Below are positions 51,531 to 60,400 of a stretch of DNA of 64,000 nucleotides, one piece after another; position 1 is the stretch's first letter, and every line of letters begins with the position of its first letter. The stretch lies in the NCBI RefSeq assembly GCF_023630175.1, contig NZ_JALLIN010000026.1, positions 42,608 to 106,607 of the forward strand, written 5' to 3'. This stretch comes from Streptomyces cellostaticus (GTDB lineage: Bacteria > Actinomycetota > Actinomycetes > Streptomycetales > Streptomycetaceae). A program made the position numbers and the translations under genes. Below the pieces are notes generated by a model that saw only the letters and a program-made list of their open reading frames with translations, was not told the DNA's origin and searched no databases.

Positions 51531-53261
51531 TTGAATACTGCACACCGATCCGGACGGCTCGCGGCCACGCTGCTGACCGCCGCTCTCGCCGGGACCGGAC
51601 TGACCGTCGCCGCCGCGCCCGCCGCCTACGCGGCGGCCTCGGACGCCGTGGTCAAGCTGCCGATCTCCTCGTACTCCGCGATCGCGGTCGACTCCGTCCA
51701 CCAGCGCGTCTTCGTCGCGGACAGCAACACCGGCTACTACCTCAACAAGGGCACCATCGCCGTCTACGACTTCCAGGGCGAGCGGGTCGCCACCCTGCAG
51801 ACGCCGGCCCATGTCTCCGGTCTCGCGCTCAACGCCGACAGCTCCCGGCTCTACGCCGGCCTGCGCGAGCAGATCCAGACCTACGACACCACCACCCTCG
51901 AGCCGGCCCTCCTCACCAACGCCAGCACCGACACCTGCGGCCGCGACCTGGCCTTCTCCGGAGGGCAGTTGTACTTCACCACGCCGTACTCCCAGTACCT
52001 CGGGGAGTGCCCCACCGCCCAGACCTACCTGGACGGCGTGGTCAACGGGGCGTACACCCGTACCGGCTGGAACGACTCCGGCAAGCTCCAGCTCGAGGCG
52101 GGGCCCGGCGGCCGGATGCTGATGGGCCAGCCGCTCAACGCGAAGGCCGCCGACCCCTTCGTCACGGTCTACGACACCAGCGGCGACTCCCTCGTCCGCA
52201 ACGCCGCGCGCCGCTTCGCCGACAGCGCCGGCCACGGTGCGCTCAACCTGAAGGACATGGCGTTCTCCGCCGACGGAAGCAAGGTGGCCCTCGCCGACGC
52301 GGCCTACGGCACCCGGCTGCTCAACACCGACGACCTCTCCGACACGGCGGACGCCTACCCGGCCCTGCCGGCCGGCGCCACCGCCAGCTCGGTCGCCTTC
52401 AGCGGTGACGGCAAGTACCTGGCGCGCGGCGCGGCGGCCACCGGTGCCACGCCCGACCTGCTCCTCCAGCCGGCCGACCCCACCGACGCGACGGCCCCGC
52501 TGGAGTTCGTCTTCGAGGGCAGCCTCGACGGTGACCGGGTCGCCCCGCGCGGCATGGAGTGGTCGGCCGACGGCTCCCGGCTGTTCGCGGTGACCACCAA
52601 CGCGGCCGGCAGCCAGTACTGGCTGCACGTCATCCAGCCCCCGGCCGTCCAGTACGACACCGCGTTCACCGGCGGTCTCACCCACAGCCCCTCGGCGGCG
52701 GTGGCGGGCGAGCCGCTGGCGGTGCGCGGCCGGCTCCAGTGGGACGGGCCCGATCCCGCCGGGCCGCTCAAGGTGACCGCCGTCCGCCAGGACGCCGACG
52801 GCACGCACCAGCTCGGCACCGCGACCGTCAAGGAGGACGGCACCTTCACCGTCCTGGACGAGCCCGACCTGGTCGGCGAGGCCACGTACACCGTGTCCTT
52901 CCTCGGTGACCTGACCCACCGTCCGGCCACGGACGTCACCACCACCGTCACGGTCGGCAAGGCGCCCAGCTCGATCACGCTCACCGCGCCCGAGGAGGCG
53001 ACCATGAGCGGGGGCGTGCACATCACCGGGACGTTCGCCGCCCAGGGCAAGGCGCTGCCCGAGCGGGCCACGCTCACCGTGAAGCGCACGGACCGGCTCG
53101 GCACCGGCACCCTGTCGTCGGTCACCGTCGCCGCCGACGGCTCCTTCGCCGTCGACGACCTGCCGCGCGCCCGCCGCGACACGACCTACACGGTCGCCTG
53201 GGCGGGTGACGCCCTGCACGAGGGCGCCACGGCCTCGGCGACGGTGTACGTCCGGCGCTGA
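51531..53261 (+). CDS. Secreted beta-propeller and Ig-like repeat protein
   Basis: 576 aa. A clear signal peptide ends in APAAYAAA (cleavage about residue 33-35). Residues ~40-375 resemble a YVTN/WD40-like β-propeller (repeated VSGLALNADSSRLYAG, MAFSADGSKVALA, VAFSGDGKYLARG, MEWSADGSRLFAV). Two Ig-like domains (~390-480 and 485-576, both containing AATV/GTFT and YTVSFLGD / YTVAWAGD) end the protein. It has no sorting signal, so it is probably released or wall-associated. TTG 51531 follows GGGGGG. Ligand unknown. Confidence 0.82.
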   Translation: MNTAHRSGRLAATLLTAALAGTGLTVAAAPAAYAAASDAVVKLPISSYSAIAVDSVHQRVFVADSNTGYYLNKGTIAVYDFQGERVATLQTPAHVSGLALNADSSRLYAGLREQIQTYDTTTLEPALLTNASTDTCGRDLAFSGGQLYFTTPYSQYLGECPTAQTYLDGVVNGAYTRTGWNDSGKLQLEAGPGGRMLMGQPLNAKAADPFVTVYDTSGDSLVRNAARRFADSAGHGALNLKDMAFSADGSKVALADAAYGTRLLNTDDLSDTADAYPALPAGATASSVAFSGDGKYLARGAAATGATPDLLLQPADPTDATAPLEFVFEGSLDGDRVAPRGMEWSADGSRLFAVTTNAAGSQYWLHVIQPPAVQYDTAFTGGLTHSPSAAVAGEPLAVRGRLQWDGPDPAGPLKVTAVRQDADGTHQLGTATVKEDGTFTVLDEPDLVGEATYTVSFLGDLTHRPATDVTTTVTVGKAPSSITLTAPEEATMSGGVHITGTFAAQGKALPERATLTVKRTDRLGTGTLSSVTVAADGSFAVDDLPRARRDTTYTVAWAGDALHEGATASATVYVRR

Positions 53262-53281
53262 GGCCGGCCGGCTGTGTGGCG

Positions 53282-53319
53282 CCCGGTCCGCGCGTCGCTG
53301 CGGGTGCGCGCGGACCGGG
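53282..53319. terminator. Bidirectional hairpin between convergent genes
   Basis: CCCGGTCCGCGCG (53282-53294) and CGCGCGGACCGGG (53307-53319) with a 12-nt loop. Confidence 0.55.
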
Positions 53320-53344
53320 GCCGTTCGGGGGACCCTGGGCGGGG

Positions 53345-53764
53345 TCAGTGGGCCGAGCTGAGTTCCCTCGGCCCGGCCAGGGCGGCGGCGTGCGCGTCCA
53401 TCCGCTCGGCCGACAGGATCGCCGCCGCGGTGTCGGCGCGGGAGGCGGCGACCACCAGCGCGCGGCCCGCCAGGGCGTGCGCCCGTCGGTGCAGGCCCTG
53501 GGGTCCGCCGGCGGCGGACGGCTGGGCGCGCAACGGCGCCCGCCCTCCGCGCAGCCGGGCCACCTGGGCCGCGAGCCGCTCGGCGGCCGTCTCCAGGTCG
53601 GTGCAGGGGGTGAGGGCGCGCAGTTCGTCGGTGACGGCGAGCAGGGCCGCGAGATGGCCGGCGAGCTGGATGTCCAGCTCCTCCTCGCGCGAGCGGTGGG
53701 GGAAGTCGGAAGGGTCGCCGGCCATCGTGCTGTGGACCGACTTGGTGCGGATCGGTTCGTACAT
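53345..53764 (-). CDS. Hypothetical helical protein
   Basis: 139 aa. No signal or membrane helix. The middle (ELDIQLAGHLAALLAVTDELRAL, then ETAAERLAAQVARL) is a run of amphipathic helices, probably coiled. AGGAGG precedes ATG 53764 by about 9 nt. No family is recognised. The upstream gap 53765-53928 shows no gene. Confidence 0.7.
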   Translation of the reverse strand: MYEPIRTKSVHSTMAGDPSDFPHRSREEELDIQLAGHLAALLAVTDELRALTPCTDLETAAERLAAQVARLRGGRAPLRAQPSAAGGPQGLHRRAHALAGRALVVAASRADTAAAILSAERMDAHAAALAGPRELSSAH

Positions 53765-53928
53765 GGGGGATGGCCTCCTGTGCTCTGACAGGAAGCCATC
53801 CTAGCTTGGATTTCGTCTAAAGTTGAGTCGGGTCACGGATCGCGGCCCTCCGGCTACCGTCGGCAGCATCCGAGGCTCCGGGGCCGGTCCCCGGGCTCTG
53901 TGGTCGGACTCCTGTCCGCCTCACAGCA

Positions 53929-55140
53929 CTAGGGCTGGCCGTAGCCGTCGAGGAAGGTTCCGATCCGGGTCACCGCGTCGCGGAGATCGCCCGCGCTGGG
54001 GAGGGTCACCACGCGGAAGTGGTCCGGCTCGGGCCAGTTGAACCCGGTGCCCTGGACGACCATGATCTTCTCCTGGCGCAGCAGGTCCAGCACCATCCGC
54101 CGGTCGTCCTTGATCTTGAACACCTGCGGGTCCAGCCGCGGGAAGAGGTACAGCGCGCCCTTGGGCCGGACGCAGCTCACCCCGGGGATCTGGGTCAGCA
54201 GCTCGTAGGCGACATCCATCTGCTCCTTCAGCCGGCCGCCCGGCAGCACCAGGTCGTCGATCGTCTGCCGGCCGCCGAGCGCGGCCACGACCCCGTGCTG
54301 ACCCGGCATGTTCGCGCACAGGCGCATGTTCGCCAGGACCGTCAGGCCCTCGATGTAGGAGTCGGCGTGCGCGCGCGGGCCCGAGATCGACATCCAGCCC
54401 ACGCGGTAGCCGGCCACCCGGTAGGCCTTGGACATGCCGTTGAAGGTGAGGGTCAGCAGGTCGGGGGCGACCTTCGCGGTCGGGGTGTGCGTGGCCCCGT
54501 CGTAGAGGATCTTGTCGTAGATCTCGTCCGAGCAGACCAGCAGGTTGTGCCGGCGGGCGATGTCGGTCAGGCCCTTGAGCACCGACTCGTCGTACACCGC
54601 GCCCGTGGGGTTGTTCGGGTTGATGATGACGATCGCCTTGGTGCGGTCGGTGACCTTGCGCTCCACGTCGGCGAGGTCGGGCATCCAGTCGGACTGCTCG
54701 TCGCAGCGGTAGTGCACGGCCGTGCCGCCGGACAGGGAGACGGCCGCCGTCCACAGCGGGTAGTCCGGTGCCGGCACGAGCACCTCGTCGCCGTCGTCCA
54801 GCAGGCCCTGCATCGCCATCACGATCAGCTCGGAGACGCCGTTGCCGATGTAGACGTGCTCGACGTCCGTCTCGATGCCGATGGTCTGGTTGTGCATGAC
54901 GACCGCGCGGCGGGCGGCCAGCAGGCCCTTGGCGTCGCCGTAGCCGTGCGCGCCGGAGACGTTGCGCAGAATGTCCTCGAGGATCTCCGGGGGGCACTCG
55001 AAGCCGAACGCGGCGGGATTGCCCGTGTTGAGCTTCAGGATGCGGTGCCCGGCCGCCTCCAGGCGCATCGCCTCCTCGAGAACCGGCCCCCGGATCTCGT
55101 AACAGACGTTGGCGAGCTTGGTCGACTGGATCACCTGCAT
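53929..55140 (-). CDS. PLP-dependent aminotransferase, AlaA-like
   Basis: 403 aa, class I aminotransferase. It has LNTGNPAAFGFECPPEIL, YIGNGVSELI, INPNNPTGAVYDE, SDEIYDKILYDG, and the PLP-binding Lys in NGMSKAYRVAGYRVGW. A glutamate-pyruvate (alanine) aminotransferase role is typical of this group. ATG 55140 is preferred to GTG 55191: the family N-terminus starts MQVIQSTKLANV, and TAAGCT (55148-55153, minus) lies 7 nt before it, a leaderless arrangement. The 207-bp upstream gap is shared with the next, divergent gene. Confidence 0.9.
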   Translation of the reverse strand: MQVIQSTKLANVCYEIRGPVLEEAMRLEAAGHRILKLNTGNPAAFGFECPPEILEDILRNVSGAHGYGDAKGLLAARRAVVMHNQTIGIETDVEHVYIGNGVSELIVMAMQGLLDDGDEVLVPAPDYPLWTAAVSLSGGTAVHYRCDEQSDWMPDLADVERKVTDRTKAIVIINPNNPTGAVYDESVLKGLTDIARRHNLLVCSDEIYDKILYDGATHTPTAKVAPDLLTLTFNGMSKAYRVAGYRVGWMSISGPRAHADSYIEGLTVLANMRLCANMPGQHGVVAALGGRQTIDDLVLPGGRLKEQMDVAYELLTQIPGVSCVRPKGALYLFPRLDPQVFKIKDDRRMVLDLLRQEKIMVVQGTGFNWPEPDHFRVVTLPSAGDLRDAVTRIGTFLDGYGQP

Positions 55141-55347
55141 GTCCGTGAGCTTACGACCCGGTAACGGCTCATGGGTGGTGTCTTCCGCCACTTGAGACGA
55201 TGCGGTTTGCCTTGTTATCGGCGGTAGCTGTCTCGGAAGTCACTCGCGTCCCTAGAATGCGCCGCGGTGCCGTTGCGCCGAGGCCGCCGATGGGCCTGGT
55301 GCGACAGGGGTGCGGCGCGAGGACGGTCGGTCAAGGGGAGGGTGGGG

Positions 55348-56016
55348 TTGTACGAGGCGCACGGTGGCGGCGGCGAGCCGGAGGTTCAGCCGAACGTGTA
55401 CCACCCGCAGACGGTCGCGGCTCCCTCCTACGAGGAGTACGCCGATCCCGCCGCCGCCCACGGCTGGCAGAACGCCTACGACGAGACCCGCGAGCTGCCC
55501 GCGCTCTCCGGGCCGCCCGGGTCCGGCGGGCCGCGGGTCCCGGGCGGGCCGGACGGCGGCCGCCGCGACCGGCGCCGGAAGCGGCGGGCGGGCGGCCGCC
55601 GGACGGCACTGCTGGCCGGAGGCCTCGGCGCGGTCGGCGCGGTCGCGGTGATCGCGGTGCTCGCCTGGCCGGACGGCGCCCCGTCGGGAACACGCCCCGC
55701 GGGCGACGGGCCCGGCCGCGCCCCCGGTGCCGCGCCCACCCGCGCGGACTCCCCGGACCCCGCGACGACCGCGCCCGGCACGGAGGGCGGGCCTCCCGCG
55801 GCGTCGTCGTCCACCGCTTCCGTGCCCGCCGCGGCCGGTGCGACGGCCACCGCCACCGACGGCTCCACCGCCACCGGCGCGCCCGAATCCCCGAACGCCT
55901 CGGCCTCCGCCACGCCCGCACCGACGCTCACCGGTGCCACGCCGACCCAGTCCGACTGGAGCACCCCCGGCGGCGGCCGGGGCCACGGGCACGGCGCGAC
56001 CAAGCGCCCCCAGTAG
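55348..56016 (+). CDS. Single-pass membrane protein with Ala/Thr/Pro-rich outer tail
   Basis: 222 aa from TTG 55348, which has AAGGGGAGG 6 nt upstream; GTG 55342 and 55267 are less likely. An N-terminal cytoplasmic part (VYHPQTVAAPSYEEYADPAA) and a basic cluster (GRRDRRRKRRAGGRR) precede one helix (LLAGGLGAVGAVAVIAVLAW). About 105 residues rich in Pro, Ala, Thr and Ser follow outside. No enzyme motif. Confidence 0.68.
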   Translation: MYEAHGGGGEPEVQPNVYHPQTVAAPSYEEYADPAAAHGWQNAYDETRELPALSGPPGSGGPRVPGGPDGGRRDRRRKRRAGGRRTALLAGGLGAVGAVAVIAVLAWPDGAPSGTRPAGDGPGRAPGAAPTRADSPDPATTAPGTEGGPPAASSSTASVPAAAGATATATDGSTATGAPESPNASASATPAPTLTGATPTQSDWSTPGGGRGHGHGATKRPQ

Positions 56017-56174
56017 CCGGCGCCGGCGGTAGCGCGCCGCCAAGTGGGTAGCGATTGAGGTGGAGTTGTGGTCCGCCGCTCGGCCGGATGGCGGTCCGCC
56101 GCCCGACAAACGTGCGCGTATGCCCCGGGCGGTCAGGTCGTCGCATACAACTGCTTGCCCCCGCACGCCCCTCT

Positions 56175-56190
56175 CATGAGAATGCTCATG
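56175..56190 (+). promoter_or_regulatory. Inverted repeat upstream of the secreted protease
   Basis: CATGAG-AATG-CTCATG, about 60 bp before ATG 56251, within a less GC-rich stretch; candidate operator. Confidence 0.35.
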
Positions 56191-56250
56191 ACAAGACGTG
56201 AGGCGGCCGGAAGATCTCCGGTCGCCCAAGTCGTAAGAGGGGACCCCCAC

Positions 56251-57084
56251 ATGAACAAGCCTCTCCTGGCCGCGCTCTCCTCCCTGGCCATCGCCGGACT
56301 GGGCGCGACCCCCGCGGCCGCCGCACCGCAGGCCAAGGCGGCCCACGGCGTGACCGTCAACTTCGCCGGTACCGTCTCGCTCAGCAACTGCTCGGGCTCG
56401 GTCATCCGCTTCCCCGGCTCCGCGGACACCGACCCGGCGCTCGTGCTCACCAACGGCCACTGCCTGGAGACCGGCTTCCCGGCGCCCGGCCAGGTCATCA
56501 CCGGCCAGTCCTCCAGCCGCAGCTTCGGCCTGCTGAACTCCTCCGGCCGCAAGGTGGCCACGCTCCGCGCCAACCAGGTCGTCTACTCGACCATGACGGA
56601 CACCGACGTCACGATCTACCGCACCACCACCACCTACGCGGCGATCAAGAACTCGTACGGCATCGGCCCGCTCACCGTGCAGGACACCCACCCGGTGGCC
56701 GGCACCGCCATCAAGGTCGTCTCCGGCTACTGGAAGCGCGTCTACAGCTGCAACATCGACGGCTTCGTGTACCGCCTGAAGGAGGGCGGCTGGACCTGGA
56801 AGGACTCGGTCCGCTACACCTCCGCCTGCAACACCATCGGCGGCACCTCGGGCTCGCCGGTGATCGACACCGCCACCGGCAAGGTCGTCGCCGTCAACAA
56901 CACGGGCAACGAGGACGGCCGGCGCTGCACCGAGAACAACCCCTGCGAGGTCGACGAGAGCGGCAACGTCACCGTCCGCCAGGGCATCAACTACGCCGAG
57001 GAGACCTACAACATCCCGGCCTGCTTCACCACCGGCAACAAGCTGAACCTGAGCGCGTCCGGCTGCACCCTGCCCAAGCCGTAG
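56251..57084 (+). CDS. Secreted trypsin-like serine protease
   Basis: 277 aa. A signal peptide (MNKPLLAALSSLAIAGLGAT, cleavage near AAAA) is followed by a chymotrypsin-fold domain. The catalytic triad is visible: His in LVLTNGHCLE, Asp in TDTDVTIYR and Ser in GGTSGSPVID. Several Cys could form disulfides (YSCNIDG, TSACNTI, RRCTENNPCE). GAGGGGA precedes ATG 56251. Extracellular protein breakdown is the likely role. Confidence 0.9.
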   Translation: MNKPLLAALSSLAIAGLGATPAAAAPQAKAAHGVTVNFAGTVSLSNCSGSVIRFPGSADTDPALVLTNGHCLETGFPAPGQVITGQSSSRSFGLLNSSGRKVATLRANQVVYSTMTDTDVTIYRTTTTYAAIKNSYGIGPLTVQDTHPVAGTAIKVVSGYWKRVYSCNIDGFVYRLKEGGWTWKDSVRYTSACNTIGGTSGSPVIDTATGKVVAVNNTGNEDGRRCTENNPCEVDESGNVTVRQGINYAEETYNIPACFTTGNKLNLSASGCTLPKP

Positions 57085-57092
57085 CCCCGGCT

Positions 57093-57119
57093 GCCACGCG
57101 CCCGGTCCGGGCGCGTGGC
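57093..57119. terminator. Bidirectional hairpin after the protease gene
   Basis: GCCACGCGCCCGG (57093-57105) and CCGGGCGCGTGGC (57107-57119), nearly fully palindromic. Confidence 0.65.
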
Positions 57120-57133
57120 CCAGGGCCGGGCGG

Positions 57134-57873
57134 TCACACCGGTGACCGGCGGACCGCCCGGCCCGCCGACACGTCCGTGCGGCGGCCGTCGTCGATCGCG
57201 AGCCGGCCGTCGACCAGCACGTACGGAATCCCGGCCGGGAGCACGCTGGGCTCGGCGAAGGTGGCACCGGAGGCGACGGTGTCCGGGTCGAACAGCACCA
57301 GGTCGGCCCGGTACCCCTCGCGCACCAGCTCCCGGTCCGGCAGCCGCAGCCGGACCGCGGGCCGCGCGGTGAGGTGGGCGACGCACTCCTCCAGCGACAG
57401 CACACCCGCCTCCCGCACATAGTGGCCGAGATAGCGGGGGAAGGTGCCGTACGCGCGCGGGTGCGGCTTGGCACCGCGCAGGATGCCGTCGGAACCGCCG
57501 GTGTGGGCGCGGTGCCGCATGATCGTGCGGACGTTCTCCTCGTGGCCGACGTGCTGGAGGACCGACGTGCCGAGCCGGTCCTCGACGAGCAGCCGGCGGG
57601 CGGCCGTCCAGGGGTCCTCGCCCCGCGCGTCCGCCGACTCCCGCACGGTCCGTCCGACCTCGCCCGCCAGGGCAGGGCCGGTCACACCGGAGATCTCGAT
57701 CGTGTCCCCCTCCACCGGCACGCCGTGACAGCCGTCCGAGCCGGTGACCTCCAGGTCGGCCTCCCTGACGATGGAGACGATCCGGCCGCCGTCGACCACC
57801 ACGTCGGCGCGGTAGGCGCCGGCGCCGCTGCCGTCGACGACGTCCGCGTCCCCCGGACGACCAGTTCCGCCAC
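57134..57873 (-). pseudogene. N-acyl-D-amino-acid deacylase, frameshifted and internally deleted
   Basis: GTG 57873 starts VAELVVRG, the family's N-terminus, but the next codons are out of frame; the proper sequence ADVVDGSGAGAYRADVVVDG continues one base shifted, consistent with loss of a G in the run at about 57850. After DGGRIVSIVREA the protein jumps to the C-terminal part (GVTGPALAGEVGRTV, LLVEDRLGTSVLQHVGHEEN, HTGGSDGILRGAKPHPRAYG). The ~300 residues with the metal-binding HxH and TIM-barrel core are missing, judged against the usual ~530 aa. The product cannot be active. The deaminase gene lies 8 bp upstream, so they formed one operon. Confidence 0.88.
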
Positions 57874-57881
57874 GTCGCGCC

Positions 57882-59159
57882 CTAGAAGAACGTGCGGATG
57901 TAGTCGACGACCGTCCCGTCCGCCTCGGCCAGCGGGATGAGCTGCCACTTGTCGAAGGAGGTGCAGGGGTGGGACAGGCCGAAGCCGACCCAGTCACCGA
58001 CCTCCAGATCAGCCTCCCCGGTGGTGCGCAGCCAGGCGTGCTGGTCGGACAGGCCGGTCACGGTGACACCGTCGGCCGGACGCTCGGTGCCGTCCCGGCG
58101 CACCACCTGGGCCTCGGGCAGGTCGAGGTCGTGGGCCGCGTCCCGCTTGCCCGCGTTGACGAAGGCCTGTTCCGCGGACGGCCGGGAGACGACCTGCGCC
58201 CACAGCCGGAACGCGGGCTCCAGGGCGCCCTCCTGGGGGACGCGGGTGAAGGGGGTGAGCCTGCGGTAGTGCCCGTCGTCGTGCGAGACGTAGGCGCCCG
58301 AGCGGAGCAGTTTGAGCACCGGCGCGGACAGTTCGGGGATCGCGGCGAACACGTCGGCCACCGCGTCGAACCACGCGCTGCCGCCGGCGCTCACCACGAT
58401 CTCGTCCACCCCGGCGAACCGGCCGCTCCTGTCGAAGTCGGCGGCCAGCGCGGTCAGTCGCCGCAGGTAGGCCGTCACCCGCCCGGTGTCGGCCCGCGGC
58501 ACCTCGCCCTCGTACCCCGCGACCCCGACCAGCCGGAGCGTCGGCACGGCGGCCACGGCGTCGGCGACGGCCGCGCACTCCGCCTCCGTGCGCACCCCGG
58601 TCCGGGCCCCGTCGCCCGCGGCCAGCTCCACCACGACGTCCACCGGCCGGGCGGCGCCCCGCAGGGCCGCGTCCATCAGCTCGACGCCGCGCACCGAGTC
58701 CACGTAGCAGACCAGGCGGAACGCCGGGTCGGCCGCGAGCTCGGCGGCGACGCGGCGCAGCGCGGCCGGGTCCACCAGTTCGTTGGCCAGGAAGATCCGT
58801 TCGACGCCGAACGCCCGGGCCACCCACACCTGGTGCGGCACCGCGAGGGTGATGCCCCAGGCGCCGTGCTCGATCTGCCGCCGGAAGAGCTGCGGGGCCA
58901 TCGAGGTCTTGCCGTGCGGCGCGAAGGCCAGGCCGTGGCGCTCCGCGTAGGCCTCCATGAGCGCCAGGTTGTGCTCCAGCCGCTCGGCGGAGAGCGCGAG
59001 GACGGGCGTGCTGAACCCGCCCGTGAAGAGGTTGCGGCGCTGGGCCGCCAGCTCGGCGACGGTCAGGCCCTCGGCGTCCGGCGGGAGGCCCTTGAAACGG
59101 TGGTCCACCCGTTCCTCGGTGAGGCGGGCGAGCGCTTCGGCGCCGGTGCCGCGGGGCAT
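57882..59159 (-). CDS. Amino-acid deaminase (DSD1 / D-threonine aldolase-like, PLP)
   Basis: 425 aa. Alanine-racemase-fold N-terminus with STPVLALSAERLEHNLALM and the PLP Lys in APHGKTSMAPQLF. A C-terminal D-serine dehydratase-like domain has the metal/zinc ligands in FGLSHPCTSFDKW. Such enzymes deaminate D-amino acids to keto acids. It is intact, while the genes on both sides are broken. AGGAGGT is just upstream of ATG 59159. The divergent RidA remnant shares its upstream region with an inverted repeat. Confidence 0.87.
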   Translation of the reverse strand: MPRGTGAEALARLTEERVDHRFKGLPPDAEGLTVAELAAQRRNLFTGGFSTPVLALSAERLEHNLALMEAYAERHGLAFAPHGKTSMAPQLFRRQIEHGAWGITLAVPHQVWVARAFGVERIFLANELVDPAALRRVAAELAADPAFRLVCYVDSVRGVELMDAALRGAARPVDVVVELAAGDGARTGVRTEAECAAVADAVAAVPTLRLVGVAGYEGEVPRADTGRVTAYLRRLTALAADFDRSGRFAGVDEIVVSAGGSAWFDAVADVFAAIPELSAPVLKLLRSGAYVSHDDGHYRRLTPFTRVPQEGALEPAFRLWAQVVSRPSAEQAFVNAGKRDAAHDLDLPEAQVVRRDGTERPADGVTVTGLSDQHAWLRTTGEADLEVGDWVGFGLSHPCTSFDKWQLIPLAEADGTVVDYIRTFF

Positions 59160-59175
59160 GTGACCTCCTGATCCG

Positions 59176-59587
59176 GTGCGTTGCACTGCATGCAACGTCC
59201 ATTGCGTATGTCGCTCACCGCTGTCCAGCATCTCACCCGACACGGGCAACATCCTCCAGGTCGCGGGCCAGGTCGGCTTCCTGCCCGCCGAGGAGGGCAA
59301 GCCCCCCACACCCGCCGGCCCGACGCCGCGCGAGCAGACCCTGCAGACCCCCGCCAACGTCCGGGCGATCCTGGAGGAGGGCGGCGCCGGCTGGGACGAC
59401 GTGATGATGATCCGCGTCCACCTCACCGACGTGGACCACTTCGCCGAGATGAACGACATCTACGACACCTACTTCGGCGAGCAGGGCCTCACCCAGCCGC
59501 CCGCCGCCCGCCGCCCGGACCACGGTCTACGTCGGCCTGCCGCCCGGCCTCCTCGTCGAGATCGACGCCCTCGCCGTCCTGGGCTGA
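59176..59587 (+). pseudogene. RidA-family protein, N-terminally truncated and frameshifted
   Basis: Family sequence is recognisable from GNILQVAGQVGFLPAEEGK (from 59245) through MIRVHLTDVDHFAEMND and EQGLTQPPAAR. Here a second copy of the 7-mer CGCCGCC puts the frame off by one; the true end (TTVYVGLPPGLLVEIDALAV) continues in the next frame to the TGA at 59587. The usual ~25 N-terminal residues cannot be found in any frame; the only in-frame start is GTG 59176 inside the inverted repeat. RidA proteins hydrolyse reactive imines released by PLP deaminases such as the divergent neighbour. Confidence 0.85.
59179..59197. promoter_or_regulatory. Inverted repeat operator of the D-amino-acid cluster
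   Basis: CGTTGCA-CTGCA-TGCAACG lies between the divergent deaminase and RidA remnant; an ATTGCG half-site follows at about 59202. GTTGCA-type palindromes are typical of IclR or GntR regulators, none of which is in the window. Confidence 0.55.
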
Positions 59588-59741
59588 CGACGGCTCGGGT
59601 GCCTGCCTCCCCAGCGCCCTCCCTCCGGGGTCCTCTCCGGCGCCGGGCGGTGAGCCTGTTTGTGCAGGAGTGACCCGTGTGGACCCTCAGGAAGAGCGAG
59701 CTGACTGGTTCCGGCACAGGAATGTCGTCCATACTGCCGCC

Positions 59742-60344
59742 GTGGACCAGCGCATAGGATCGAGCAGCCAGCCCCTGAAGGGCGAGCCCGTCAAGGGCGC
59801 CGGTTTCGACCCGGCCTTCATCCCGGGGATCACCGCACCGGCGACGGAACCGGAACCGGCGGACGCCACGCCGACGACCGGGCCCGGGCCCGACGTCGAG
59901 GACGCGAAGCCGGCGACCCGGGAGCCCGCCGAAGCGGCGTCCGCCGAACCGGCGTCCGCCGAACCGGCGTCCGCCGAACCGGCGTCCTCCGAACTGCCCT
60001 CCTCCGAGACGGCGGACGGCGGACCGGAGAAGGAACCGGCACAGGCGAGCGCACCCGAGGACGGCGCCCCCGTCTTCGAGGCCTCCGACCGCCGGGCCCG
60101 GTTCGCGGCCGACCACCGCGGCGTCCGACTCCGTCTGGACGAGGAGGACTGCGAGTTCCACTGGGACGAGATCGCCGCGGTCGAGACCGAGTCCGCCCGT
60201 TTCGGCAAGCGTTTCACCATCACCGTGCACACCCCGGACCGCCGCTGGTACCCGATCGAGATCGAGGCGACGTCCAGGTCCCGCTTCAAGGAATGGGAGT
60301 CCCGGTTGGACGCGGTGCTCGACGCGTACTTCGAGGAGGCGTAG
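59742..60344 (+). CDS. Acidic repeat-containing protein with C-terminal PH-like domain
   Basis: 200 aa from GTG 59742, which follows CATACT by 6 nt; codons upstream are less GC3-rich. GTG 59679, with GGAG 8 nt upstream, is an alternative. The N-terminal half is low complexity with three perfect copies of ASAEP. The C-terminal ~85 residues (RRARFAADHRGVRLRLDEED to EWESRLDAVLDAYF) alternate β-strands and end in a helix, suggesting a PH-like fold. No membrane segment. Function unknown. Confidence 0.68.
   Translation: MDQRIGSSSQPLKGEPVKGAGFDPAFIPGITAPATEPEPADATPTTGPGPDVEDAKPATREPAEAASAEPASAEPASAEPASSELPSSETADGGPEKEPAQASAPEDGAPVFEASDRRARFAADHRGVRLRLDEEDCEFHWDEIAAVETESARFGKRFTITVHTPDRRWYPIEIEATSRSRFKEWESRLDAVLDAYFEEA
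59937..59996 (+). repeat. 15-bp tandem repeat within a coding region
   Basis: GCGTCCGCCGAACCG is repeated three times exactly (59937-59981) and once imperfectly (59982-59996), encoding ASAEP units. Confidence 0.85.
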
Positions 60345-60358
60345 GGCCGCGTGACGAC

Positions 60359-60387
60359 GGGGGCGCCGGGAGGGACCCGGCGCCCCC
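60359..60387. terminator. Bidirectional hairpin between convergent genes
   Basis: GGGGGCGCCGGG (60359-60370) and CCCGGCGCCCCC (60376-60387) around AGGGA. Confidence 0.7.
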
Positions 60388-60400
60388 GCCCGCGCCCCTC

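Noticed and set aside
49473..53219. 1248-aa open frame on the minus strand
   Set aside because: Antisense to pckA and the propeller gene; no domain, repetitive Gly/Val/Arg composition.
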